Assembly (NCBI GenBank): GCA_007922195.1
Contig: ML681997.1
Span: 14,574,267-14,638,266, forward strand
DNA length: 64,000 nt
Origin: Podocnemis expansa
Taxonomy: Eukaryota; Chordata; Testudines; Podocnemididae
Direction: 5' to 3'
Notes under the pieces: model-generated
What the model saw: only the letters and a program-made list of their open reading frames with translations
What the model was told of the DNA's origin: nothing
The model's database searches: none
Made by a program: the position numbers and the translations under genes
Shown: positions 45,392 to 55,784 of the stretch, piece after piece
How positions within the stretch are numbered: position 1 is the first letter of the stretch
Layout of the letters: each line of letters begins with the position of its first letter

Positions 45392-46145
45392 TTCATGGAA
45401 GTGTTTCATAAACTGAGACTCAAAAACCCACTCCATTATTGGTGGGGTTCTCTATGAATGCAGGGAGTCAGTTTGCTGTTCTGGCCCGTTAAAAGTGATT
45501 CCCAGGTCTGGCAATGCTTTCTTGCCCTGCAGGATGAATTCCTTTGCATAACACTGAGTTCCTGAAAAAAGTCATTTGCTTTCCTGCAGTAGAAAAGGGA
45601 TTTCAAAGTGCCAGGCTAAAGGGAATATGTTTGATTTGATTTCCTTGGGGCTGTTTGTGAAGTAAGGTACTTCTCCACAAACACAAAGATGTCAAAATGT
45701 GGTCCCAAATGTTCATCGTCAACTTATTTTTTCATTCAGTGAAGCTGTGATGAACCTAAGTACTGACTATATTACCCATAAGGTAACAGATGTCTTACAG
45801 CAGGAGGTCACTTTGGGCACTAACTGCCACACTCTCACACTTACAGTTCTAAGACTTCTAAGATCACCTGGTTAGTCATAAGTAGACACTGAATCTATTC
45901 TCTGTCCTCCTATCCGTCCCTCTAGGTCTGTAATCCACTCATCACTGCAGTTCTGCTCTTAGTCACTACTTCTAGAAATGACACTTCAGTGCTAGAAATT
46001 CTAATTTACTGACCACTGCTGAAATATTGCTTCTGATTGAGACATTCGAATGCTATATGGATGAGTGAGGTCTAAATAGACAGATCGATGAATAAAATGA
46101 TGGATGTGTTTTCAGAAACTCTGCACTTGCATGCAGGGCAGACTC
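45392..46145. other. No gene seen
   Basis: Unique-looking DNA with no supported feature. Confidence 0.45.
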
Positions 46146-46148
46146 AAG

Positions 46149-46552
46149 GGCTGTGTTCACACACAGGCATTATTTCGATACAAGTTGTCTCAAAACAACT
46201 TGTGTCAAAATAATGCCTTATTTCGAAATAACTTAATTCGAATTAACAGTTTGTTAATTCGAATTAAGGAAGAAAGCTCAAAGCGAAATAGCAGTTTCAG
46301 GCAACAGTTATTTCAAAACAAGTCACTGTTGTTTTGAAACAACATGTTCGGACGGTATTGTTTTGAAACAATTGTTTCGAAACAACATTGTTTTGTCTCC
46401 ACATGGGGTTTAAGTTGTTTTGAAACAACGCCGTTGTTTCGAAACAATGGGTGCCATTGTTTCGAAAGAACCATGCGTCGTGTGAACCAGGTATTTCTTA
46501 TTTTGAAAGAACCTCTGTTGTTTTGAAATAAGAGTGCTGTGTGAACACAGCC
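46149..46552. mobile_element. Foldback element, TTCGAA-motif family, copy c2
   Basis: Ends GGCTGTGTTCACACACAG and CTGTGTGAACACAGCC are perfectly complementary over about 16 bases. AAG flanks both sides (46146-46148 and 46553-46555). The arms carry TTATTTCGAAATAA, TTAATTCGAATTAA and TTGTTTCGAAACAA. The left arm aligns with c1 and c3 through GCCTTATTTCGAAATAACTT and AAGCGAAATAGCAG. It has no GC-rich core. Confidence 0.85.
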
Positions 46553-46555
46553 AAG

Positions 46556-47157
46556 AAGGTATGGTGCCCTGAGCCGGCTTTTGCATTTGCACCCCTCCCC
46601 AGAGGGAGAGGCAGAACCCAACCTTTGCTCTGGGACAGCTTGCCCCAGCCGCAGGGGGAGCAGCCAGCCTAGGGGCAGAGTGGGCCAGGCCATGGGGCAG
46701 ATTCTACTCTCTCCTGCCTCCAGGGGTGGAGTGGCTGGCTCAGGGAGGGGTAGGTGCATGGGGTCTGGCTCCTGGGTTGGCCTGCCCCACCCCCACTGTG
46801 GTGCCATGGCACCCCTAAACTGCAGTGCCCTGAGCCAAGGCCTCATTGGTTCATGTCTAGAGCAGGCCCTGCTTGCAGGGTTATGTATAGGAGGTCCCTT
46901 CTGCCCCCACATACCTGGGCAGATAATAAGTATCAGGGCTGGCTGTAGACCAAATGGCAAAGACTGTTTTTGGTGCCCCCCCCCCTCCATTTGTTAATCT
47001 CGACTACCTTATTTTTTATCATATTTGTAGCCCAATTCACAACTTGGATGCACAATTTGCATGCATGATTTATCCTTGTCACACAATACTAAATTGCATG
47101 TTAGGATCTGTAAATCTATATTTACTGGTGTCATACATAAGCAAATAAAAATATTTC
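46556..47157. other. GC-rich stretch without gene, then AT-rich flank
   Basis: About 46560-46985 is GC-rich and gives long overlapping frames on both strands, none with a recognisable domain; a poly-C run lies at 46977-46986. From about 47000 it is AT-rich up to the CR1 tail. Confidence 0.5.
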
Positions 47158-47838
47158 ATAGAATCATAGAATCATAGGGTTGGAAGGGACCCCACGAGGT
47201 CATCTAGTCCAACCCCCTGCCAAAAAAANNNNNNNNNNTCCTCCTTGGAGCAACCCTTCAAGTAGTTGAAGGTTGCTATCAAATCCCCCCTCAGTCTTCT
47301 CTTCTGCAGGCTAAATAAGCCTAGTTCCTTTAGTCTTTCTTCATAGGGCTTGTGCTCCAGCCCTTTGATCATTTTGGTTGCCCTCCTCTGGACTCTCTCT
47401 AATTTGTCCATGTCCTTTTTGTAGTGGGGAGCCCAAAACTGGACACAGTATTCCAGATGTGGCCTCACAAGTGCAGAATAGAGGGGAATGATCACATCCC
47501 TCGATCTGCTGGCGACACTTCTTCTGATGCAGCCCAGTATGCCATTGGCCTTTCTGGCAGCAAGCGCACACTGCTGACTCATATCCAGCTTCCCATCCAC
47601 CATGACTTCCAGGTCCTTTTCTCCAGTGCTGCTATTTAGCTGATCACTCCCCAGCCTGTAGCAGTACATGGGGTTTTTTCGTCCCAAGTGCAGGATTTTA
47701 CACTTGTCCTTGTTGAATCTCATGAGATTCCTCTTGGCCCACTGCTCCAATTTGTCTAGGTCTCCCTGAATCCTGTCCCTGCCCTCTAGGGTGTCTACCG
47801 TTCCCCCCAGTTTGGTATCATCTGCATTTCCTCTAAGA
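47158..47838 (-). pseudogene. CR1 LINE, 3' part of ORF2 and 3' end, interrupted by an assembly gap
   Basis: The plus strand starts with the repeated ATAGAATCATAGAATCATAG and GGTTGGAAGGGACCCCACGA, the complement of a CR1 3' end. The minus frame from 47750 encodes [60 protein letters not shown] and [16 protein letters not shown], nearly intact CR1 reverse transcriptase C-terminus. It is one of the least diverged CR1 fragments here. It is 5' truncated at about 47838. Between CCCCCTGCC and TCCTCCTTGGAGCAACCC the CR1 3' UTR is missing and replaced by ten Ns. Confidence 0.9.
47229..47238. other. Assembly gap (10 N)
   Basis: Ten Ns inside a CR1 3' UTR. CR1 normally has a few hundred bases between the two flanking phrases, so the gap length is probably a placeholder rather than a true size. 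Confidence 0.95.
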
Positions 47839-47934
47839 TTATGGAAACATTTTAATTTTAAGAATAACTGATATGTACTAACATCAAGAAATTGAAGTGT
47901 GCATCAGCATTGGGTGGACCAGGATTCAATTAAA

Positions 47935-48035
47935 TAGCTCATGAAATAAATAAGTTTGTTAGTCTTTAAAATTGCCACAGGACTCCTTTATTTGTTTTGC
48001 TGAACTAGACTAACATGGCTACCACTTTGGAACTT
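47935..48035 (+). repeat. Penelope-like family 1, 3' terminal fragment (sense)
   Basis: AGCTCATGAAATAAATAAGT, then TTGTTAGTCTTTAAAATTGC, CACAGGACTCC and the tail AACATGGCTACCACTTTGG. It begins inside the ribozyme-like block. Confidence 0.8.
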
Positions 48036-48539
48036 GACAATCTTAAAATGTTAAGTCTAGCTCTTTAAGTCAAACTATCTTTTCTCTCAGCTTTGCCTTC
48101 ATGAACCAAGTGTTTAGCTTCCAATACTGAGCTCCAAAAGATTTCCTTGGGAATACCTTTTATTTTCAATAGCTGAAAAGATGAAAGATTATATATTACA
48201 CATGGTAAAAGAAGTAAAAGTATTTCTTTTCTATTCTTATGTGTACAGAAGTTTGATAGATATCTCTGGCATCTTATTAAATATGTCCTGTATAAGTCAC
48301 TACTAAAACTCTTCAAGTCTTAAAACATAAATACTCTTTCACGATTACATAATAAAACAAGATTCACATTATTGCAGCTGGACTCTCAGATCAATTCGTA
48401 TTTAAATCTCATTGACTGACTGACTGGCAATGGCCCAATCTTTATATACCTGTGAGGGCAGGACTGACTACATTCCAGGAGGTTCAAGGAAAATGTAGTT
48501 TTTAGAAAGTCTGGAAGATTCCATGAGAGTCTACAAAGA
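48036..48539. other. No gene seen
   Basis: AT-rich, nothing supported. Confidence 0.45.
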
Positions 48540-48815
48540 TCATAACTATGGCTTCTTTTCTCATTACAACAGGTAATTTGACTTCACCCTCCTCTATGGG
48601 CTATTTCCAAGGGTTTGAATCTTAACAACTGCTCTATTTGCTGTTACTCTATGACCTGATCCTATGTCTTACACTCCCTTGCATTGATTTTCATCCCATT
48701 CTGTAAGTTCCTTCGTCTTCAAAGCATCTGACAAAGTGGGATTTTCTCCCATGAAAGCTCATGTGATAAATAAATCTGTTAGCCTCTAAGTGCCACAGGA
48801 CTTTTTTTTTTTTTT
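48540..48815 (+). repeat. Penelope-like family 1, 3' UTR and end (sense)
   Basis: CATAACTATGGCTTCTTTTC then CATTACAACAGGTAATTTGA, GAATCTTAACAACTGC, ACTCCCTTGCATTG, the ribozyme-like block (CTGACAA, stem, TGAAA) and CTCTAAGTGCCACAGGAC, ending in a poly-T. It aligns with the complement of 53.85-54.12 kb. Confidence 0.8.
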
Positions 48816-49741
48816 TAACAAAGATCCTGAACATTTCAGGAGGTGAGGGAAAACTGAAGCTACATACAGAATACCTGAAATATTTTACCTTAAACATTCT
48901 ATTTTCCCCTTTGTCACTAACAACAAGAACAGTACTCTGCGCCCAGCACCCCCCAAGTCCGATACTGCCGCTGGTCATCTGTGTTGTCTGCCCTGTAATC
49001 TGATCCTGATTAGTATATTGTCTGATGTTTAAAACATCTATTTTCAGAGATACCTGAATATTTGCAGGTTTCCCTGTACCTAGTGCCTCAGTTGTAATGT
49101 CTTTCTGAACACTGGTTATAGTGAATACACGTATCAACACAGACCACTCTGTTACAAAATCATCCTCTTTTTATAGAGAGTTATAAATTGTTTATATTTT
49201 TCTCTCTTTCTTGGCTCCTTTCTCTCTATTTTTGTACTCATTTAGCTGTTCTCACACAGTGATATACACTAAGTGTTCCCTTCAGCATGTGAATGTCAAG
49301 ATAACCTGAGGTTAAATTATAGCTTGCTGGAGAGGAACCTTGAACCATGTGATGTTACACTTCCATTTCCTTTCTTACTCTAGGGGTTTTAATGACAGTA
49401 TGGAGCAGAGTATCCAGATTTCAGCTTGAGATTTTGTTCTTTTGTTCACACTCTCATTTAAGGTGTCTGCCATGGCAGTGTAAGTGTTAAACAACATCTG
49501 AAAAAGTTGGAATATATTAGCATTTTAAGTAATATGAAAATGTACAGGGCACCATCTGGGACTGTGCAAGTTGTAATGAGAAGAAACAAGTTGTATTTAA
49601 AAACTGCACTCAGTGTTTGGAATAAAATCCATGTTTTATTAGCTGATTGGTAAGAACTCTCCAAAACAAAACTCTGCTGCTTTTGTGGCATGATGTTATA
49701 TAAAACAAAGAAAGGTGGCAGATAAAAAGGTGATCTCCCAG
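48816..49741. other. No gene seen
   Basis: No supported feature. The 149-codon minus frame ending at 49140 reads into the Penelope-like repeat at its C-terminus and is not credible as a gene. Confidence 0.5.
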
Positions 49742-49749
49742 AAGACTGG

Positions 49750-50076
49750 TGGTATTTTTTGTTTAAGTTGACTTAATAACTCCTGCCCTGGAAGTCAACT
49801 TAATCTTTTAAGCTGACTTTCTAAGGCAGGAGAGGTTGGCCACTGCCCGGCCCCAGGTCTCAATTGGTGGTGGCTGGGGTTGGATTGGGCCGCCGGAGCC
49901 AGATCAGGCCCTAGGAGCCCAATCAAGACGCAGGGAGGGGCAGAGTCTACACCTGGGCCCAGGGTATGTCCACATTGTGTCCAGTGCAGACATACCCTGA
50001 AGTTGACTTAACAAGGTCAACTTAAAGTCAACCTTGTTAAGTAGACTTCAAAGCCCTCCCCAGTGTAGACACAGCC
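49750..50076. mobile_element. Foldback element(s), GTTGAC-motif family, composite copy a4
   Basis: Left arm phrases GTTTAAGTTGACTTAATAAC and GGAAGTCAACTTAATC precede a short GC-rich core; the right side has AAGTTGACTTAACAAGGTCA and ends CAGTGTAGACACAGCC. A second pair of ends, GGGTATGTCCACA and TGCAGACATACCC, lies face to face at 49962-49997 with only about ten bases between. This suggests two overlapping or nested copies. No target duplication could be fixed. Confidence 0.55.
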
Positions 50077-50250
50077 ACTTTGCTTGGGGAAGACTTCTTA
50101 TTGACAAGAAAACATTGTCTGGAAATTACTTGTTTTGTCTATTTGTTTCTAGAGTTAGAATTTTTGCAGCTGAGAAGGGACCAGTTTTAACTTGTCGTAA
50201 AGGCTCTTCATTAGCCTTTGTGGGATTGTCTAGTGGAGAGTGCATTACCC

Positions 50251-50444
50251 CAGTGGTTTTCAAATCATGGGGGGGTCAGGACCCAGTACTGGGTCACAGG
50301 CTCTCAGGTCCTGGGTTGTGGTGCTCCCTGCTGCTGCTGCTGAAAGACTGGAATGAATTGCTCAAAGATGTAATTATTGGGTTGTGGGCATAAATGATTT
50401 TTTTCAACTGGGTCGTGAGGAAAAAAAAAGTTTGAAAACCATTG
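50251..50444. mobile_element. hAT-type MITE with 8-bp target duplication
   Basis: Ends CAGTGGTTTTCAAATCATGG and AGTTTGAAAACCATTG are the hAT (Charlie-like) pattern. Flanks CATTACCC (50243-50250) and CACTACCC (50445-50452) match at seven of eight. A sister copy in the opposite orientation lies at 60.94 kb, sharing ATTACATCTTTGAGCA. A GCT trinucleotide run lies inside. Confidence 0.85.
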
Positions 50445-50452
50445 CACTACCC

Positions 50453-53205
50453 TATGCATGTCACTTCATGTCTTGTGCCAGTGATCAATTATATGTCCCA
50501 GTTTTCCTATCTGGAATTATGATTATGGTATTTACTTTCTTTCGTAGAGTACTTTAAGATCTATTGGTAAGAGGTGCTCTATAATTTGAGATGATGGGGA
50601 TGATTGAAAATTCATTATATTTACCAAGAAACCTCTCAGCTTCATTATGTTCTTACAAGTTCCTTTAACAGTATAGTTGGGATGAGGCTTATGGAACCAT
50701 TTCCTTCTACTTGAATGATTCCCATATCTGTAAATACTGAATTGATCAAATATGAGGAGAAGTACAATTCCAGCATTAACTGAACAGAGACTTTTGTACT
50801 TCTGATATCAGGCTTAAATATGCAATTGAGAAAAAGGAGTACTGGAGTACTGTGGGAGACTGTTCATTATGACCTTGATTCTCCTTCCACTTACAATGGA
50901 GCAAATCAGGAACATCTCCTGATTATCTTCAATGGGACTTTGGTGTGTGCTTACTTATGGGTTTTCTTTATTCTGAACTGAGTGTAAAGGTGATTTCTAA
51001 GACACTCAATCAGTGGAGTAGTATGAAAATTTTATTGGCACTGCTTTGGGATGAGCTGCAGGGTTTCATAGATTTAGCCCTTTCAAACTCCAGACAACTA
51101 AATCCTTATGACACACTACATCATCATCATGCATTCCCTATGTATACAGCAAGCAGCCATGACCTCAGTGACCTTGAGGATTCTCTTGGACCATGGAAAT
51201 GATGTAATTCTGCTTTGCAAGGGCAAGGTTTCTAGAGACCAGTACTGGGTGAAGTGCTTTCCACACAGTTCTGTGATAATTCTCTGGAGAAGCTATTTGC
51301 CCGACAGCTTGTAGGAAGTACAAAGAGGCAGGGCAGGGATGGACTGGGTCTAAAGATCTGTTGTGCCCCATGACTTTCTAATCTCTCTGGGGTTGAGCTG
51401 CATGAGGCATGAACCTCAGCTGCATTAGCTGGAACCTCTCTGGAGCTTTCTGCAGGCTTCAATGGGAACGTCTGCCCATTGTGTGGAGCATTGGTCACTG
51501 TCATGTAATGATGTGGGGTCTGGTGCCTCTCTTATGGAAGATAGTGCTTGAGGCTGAAGTAGGCACACCAGACAGCAGTAGGATGCAATTTACACAGGCT
51601 CTGTTTTCTGTGTTCTGCAAAGATTGAATAGCTATAATATAATTGTTAAAGGCAAGAGATAATTGCTTTACAGACCAAATCACTTATGGTGCTCTATATT
51701 GTAAGAATGCTAAATCATAGATAATCAGAATAAGGTTTAGCAACTGAATCACAGGATTGCATGGTTGAAAGTCAATTTTAAAAATCTGCATGCCACACAT
51801 ATCTTTTCTTGGAAATAATATTTACCTTACCATGATCTGATAGGAAAAATGGCTAAAGAATCTATAATTACAGTAATACACTTAGAAAGGATCTATAAGT
51901 ATCACTATATCTACTGAGTCAAGCAAAATCCATTAAACTCTGTCTCCTAAAAATGGCTGTAGCCTTTGAGCAAAATAAATACACAAAATTTTTCTATGAA
52001 CATTCATTAACTGCTCATCAAGTGTAATGTAAGTGACAGAAGAGCTTTAAGATACACAAATCATTCTCACGTATCAACCCATCAGATCATTCATTTAAGT
52101 ACGTGCTCATCACTCCCTTTTATTTTTAATGATTCCTTTTCTCTTGCAATAAGAAATCTCAGATTGCTCTTTGCAGGTACAATTTTTTTTAGTTCCATTT
52201 TAAAAATCATTAACATAATGGAAGAGAGTGACATTTTTCCATTTAAGTGAGGCACAAACAAGACAGAACATTTTAAAAAAATCATTTATGCTCTTTTTCT
52301 CTTACTAGAAAGAAGTTAAAAGAGTTTTGTTATTTTTTTTCCAAAATAAACTTCTTTTATGAGGAAAATCTGAATATAAATGAACTCTTTTAAAGTCTTC
52401 AGAGACTGAAGAAAACAGGATCAATTGAATGAAAATTGACTATTAAAGAAAATTAGGGGCATAAACTTCTTTTTTGAAAGGGTTCAAACATTAGCTATAA
52501 GCCTATTAAATTGGCTGAGTGTTGGAGGGAGAATGAAATGAGGAAGGCATGATATGCATAAAGCAGACTCAAAATGCATTACTATTTTCAGCAAATGGAA
52601 TTTAAGGGGGAAGATAAAAGATTAACCTACAAGGAAAATGAGATGGAGATGAAGATCCAAATTGTCCAAAGTGGGGGGCGGAGGGGCGGGCAGGATGGGA
52701 CATAGTACAATATCCACTTAGAGATCATTTTCAATTGGCTCAAACTCAGCGGCTCTGTAATGGAGCATTGATAATCCTAGCTCAGACTCTCCAGCTGCTA
52801 TTCTACTAAATGGACAAGCCAAGGCCCATTGTGTTGCAACAAATATATGTAAAGAGAAAGGACTTGGCTCAGAAATAATAGCGCTGGTGGATAATAATGT
52901 TCCTTTGGAGGTTCAGTAAGACATACTGGGAAGAGGGACCCTGATAGTTAACAGACTCCTGGTAGGAACCCCGTTGCTAATGAATCCAGCATTATGGGGC
53001 TATTAAAAACAGAGCTCTAGATCCTCAATTCAGCGCAGCTCAGAAGCAGTGAGAGTGCAAAGAGGTATTTGATTTCCCTTGATGAGTTCTACTTGTCCTC
53101 ACTTTGTCCAGAATTAAAGTCAAAGCAGCTTGGGAGTTGCTGTGCCTTTTGTCAGCTGCTAAAGACCTCCATGGAGCTATTCAAGCTCCTGAGTCCCACT
53201 GGGCA
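50453..53205. other. No gene seen; AT-rich
   Basis: About 2.7 kb of quiet DNA. Frames of 60-90 codons overlap antisense near 51108-51627 without any recognisable domain. A short G-rich patch lies at 52669-52695. Confidence 0.5.
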
Positions 53206-53830
53206 CAGGAAAAACAAGAGTCCTGTGGCACCTTAAAGACTAAGGCTATGTTCACATGTAAACTCTTATTTTGAAGCAAGTTATTTCAAAATGAGTTATT
53301 TCAAAATAAAATCCTTATTTCAAAATAATTTAAATAAAAATAAACAAATATTAAATTGAAATAAGGGAAACTCTCAAAGCGAAATAACATGTCCGGACAT
53401 AGGACTTGCTATATTGCTTCATGAGAGGGGCCGCATGGGAGGTGTGGCAACATGGCCCCCTTGCTGGGCCATGCCCCCACCCAATATATACAAAAAGGAA
53501 GGCACACTGGGAAGGAGAAGCGCAAAAGTGTTATTTCAAAATAACCATTATTTCAAAATAACACGTCCTAACGGCGTTGTTTTGAAACAATCATTTCAAA
53601 ACAATGGCCATTTCAATTTCAAGTGAGGTTTTATTGTTCCGAAATGACAGACATTATTTTAATACGATGGGGTCCCGTCATTTTGAAATGAAACATCGTT
53701 CGGAAATCTCAACTTTTATTTTGAAACAATGGTGGTTGTTTCAAAATAAAAGCCTCATGTGTACATAGCCTAACAGATTTCTTTGGGCCTAAGCTTTCAT
53801 GGGCACCAATCCACTTTGTCAAATGCATAG
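53206..53830 (-). repeat. Penelope-like repeat, subfamily variant, split by foldback c3
   Basis: The left part is AACAAGAGTCCTGTGGCACC then TTAAAGACTAA; the right part resumes TAACAGATTTCTTTGGGCC then TAAGCTTTCATGGGC and CCACTTTGTCAAATGCAT. Its middle differs from family 1 (TTTGGGCCTAAGC instead of TTATCGCATGAGC), so it is a related subfamily. Confidence 0.8.
53244..53770. mobile_element. Foldback element, TTCGAA-motif family, copy c3, inserted in Penelope-like repeat
   Basis: Ends GGCTATGTTCACATGTAAAC and CATGTGTACATAGCC. TAA at 53241-53243 and 53771-53773 is a 3-bp duplication. The uninterrupted repeat elsewhere reads AAAGACTAACAGATTTATTT, so the join is proven by comparison. The arms are TTTCAAAATAA and TTATTTCAAAATAA units, a decayed version of TTATTTCGAAATAA. 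The core contains the palindrome ATGTCCGGACAT. Confidence 0.9.
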
Positions 53831-53844
53831 GAACAGTTTCTCAC

Positions 53845-55086
53845 AACAAGCAAGGAGTCCTATGGCACTTAAAGACAAACAAATATATTTATCGCATGAG
53901 CTTTCATGGGAGAAAATCCTACTTTGTCAGATGCTTTCAAGATGGGGGAACGTACAGACTGGGAGGAAAGTAAATGCAGGAGAGTGTAAGTCATGAGATC
54001 AGGTCATACTGTAACAGCAAATCAAAGAAGTTGTTAAGATTCAAACACTGGGAAACACCACATAGAGAAAGGTGAGGCCATCACCTGTTGTAATGGGAGA
54101 AGAATCCATAGTCACAATTTTCTCCTGCTATAACACAAGTGAATTTCCATATCAGTTCCAGTTCTGCTGTTTCCCTTTGAAATCTTGCTGTCCTACTGAC
54201 TTGCTTGAGCACAGTTGTTAACAATCAACAGAGTAATTAGGAAGATGGAAGCGCTCAGCAACTAGTTTTTGATTGTTGTGATTTCTGATATCAGTTTTGT
54301 GCCCACTTATTATTTTGCACATAGACTGTCCTGTTTGTCCAGTATATAAGGCAGAGGGGCATTTCTGGCATATGATAAATCACATTGGTGGATGAGCAGG
54401 GGAATGAGCCCTTGGTGGAGTAGCTGGCTTGATTAGGTTCTATGTTGCTTTATGTCTACATCAGAAAGCTTAGTTCAGACTGTCTTAGTCTGAACTAAGC
54501 AGTTCCTGGTTAGTTTGAACTAACTGCAGTTTTCCAGTTCAAACTAGTCACTCTGACTAGTTCAAACTAACGTTTTAGTTCAAACTAGTTAGCATGGCTA
54601 GTTCAAACTGATGGCTTAGTTTGAACATTTTTAGTTTGAACTAAGCCAGTAGTCCAAGTCTACATTGCGCTAGTTTAAACTTAAAGTTCTAGCTAAGCAC
54701 TTAGTCCAGACAAAGCAGTCAAACTTATTAGTTTAGACTAAGCTTTGCTGAGTTCAAACTAAGAAATTTCTAAGTTTGAACTAGGCAAAGCTTAGTGTAG
54801 ACTGAGACTAAATTAGTCCAGCCTAAGCTTGCTTAGTCTGGACTAATTGGCTAGTGCAGACATAGCCTTGGTGTCTTTTGTGCAGATATGTGGGCAAAGT
54901 TGGCAATGTGGTTTGTTGCAGGGGTGTGAGCCTGCTTTAATCTTTCTGTTGTTGGGTCTGTAGTTGCTGATAAATATCTGTTTAAGGTTGGGGGCTGTCT
55001 GTAGATGAGGAGAGGTCTGTCAACCAAGGCTTGAGAGAGTGAGGGATCATCTTTTAGAATAGTCTGTAGGTCCTTAATGATCTGTG
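53845..55086 (-). pseudogene. Penelope-like retroelement: GIY-YIG nuclease region and 3' end, split by foldback d1
   Basis: Read on minus from 55086: a frame gives IIKDLQTILKDDPSLSQAL then VDRPLLIYRQPPTLNRYL, the linker between reverse transcriptase and nuclease in Penelope-like proteins (usually ending in RQPPNL). After a 421-bp nested insertion it resumes, and at 54361-54245 encodes CPSALYTGQTGQSMCKIISG then HKTDIRNHNNQKLVAERFH, a GIY-YIG type endonuclease core (LYTGQTG, then GHKTDI). The 3' UTR, the ribozyme-like block (CTGACAA, TGAAA) and CATAGGACTCCTTGCTTG follow. The nuclease would nick the target to prime reverse transcription. Stops show it is inactive. Confidence 0.8.
54447..54867. 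mobile_element. Foldback element, AGTTCAAACT-motif family, copy d1, inserted in Penelope-like element
   Basis: The right end AGTGCAGACATAGCC pairs with the slightly decayed left end CTTTATGTCTACATCAG. TTG flanks at 54444-54446 and 54868-54870. The homologous uninterrupted sequence at about 55133-55160, on the other strand, gives the empty site. The interior is a mosaic of AGTTCAAACTAG, TTAGTTTGAACTAA and TTAGTCTGAACTAAG units in both orientations, with no core. Confidence 0.9.
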
Positions 55087-55299
55087 TCGCGCAATAAACC
55101 ACATTGCCAGCTTTGCCCACATATCTGCACAAAAGACACCATCATAGGACCTAATCAAGCGAGCTACTCCATCAAACACACACTCACATATCATTGGCTT
55201 GTTACCCCTCTGATAGATTCTCTCACTCACTCACATATCCAGGTCTGTACAAAAAATGGACAGAACAATGGTGGTCTGAACAGGTGTTTTGTTGGTTGA
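55087..55299 (+). pseudogene. Penelope-like retroelement fragment, inverted 5' partner
   Basis: GCAATAAACCACATTGCCAG then TTTGCCCACATATCTGCACA and ACCTAATCAAGCGAGCTACT match the complement of the neighbouring minus-sense element. The two share a head-to-head junction at about 55086/55087. It ends in a decayed CACTCACTCACATATCC region. Confidence 0.7.
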
Positions 55300-55300
55300 G

Positions 55301-55784
55301 AGGGAATCATCTAACTGTTCCTCTAAGAATTGGTATTTTATAATTGGAACCAGCTGGCACCATCCATCCTGGCTCGCTAATATGGTACAACAATTTCAGT
55401 TACTTCAGAAATAGCTAGCACTCCAAGCAGCGATGTGAAAAGCAAAGCTGTCTGGCTTGCTAACTGATCCAGTTTTTTTTTCCATTGAAATCTGATCTTG
55501 AGCTTAAATTGATTTTCTTGTCCACCCTCCCCACTTTAATGCTGGCTGCAACTGAGGGGCCAAAATGCCTTTCATTTGCTTTACTATCTGGTTGACATCA
55601 TTTATTGGTACAATTTATCAATTCAGATAAATAACATAATTAAATGGAACCCAATTTACTTCCAAAACTGAGCTGTAAATATTAAGTCTCACCTTTCTGT
55701 TAGGAGACTACTGTGGTTTTTTTTCCTGCTCCTATCATTTCTGTTCCTATAATTACTCAGACTTGAAGTCAGAGAAGAGATGAA
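55301..55784. other. No gene seen
   Basis: No supported feature. Confidence 0.45.

Noticed and set aside
46313..46990. A 225-codon minus frame, the longest in the window
   Set aside because: It spans the arm of foldback c2 and the adjoining GC-rich tract. The C-terminal part simply reads GTTTCGAAACAA repeats (repeated VSKQ/FRNN words), so it is not a gene.
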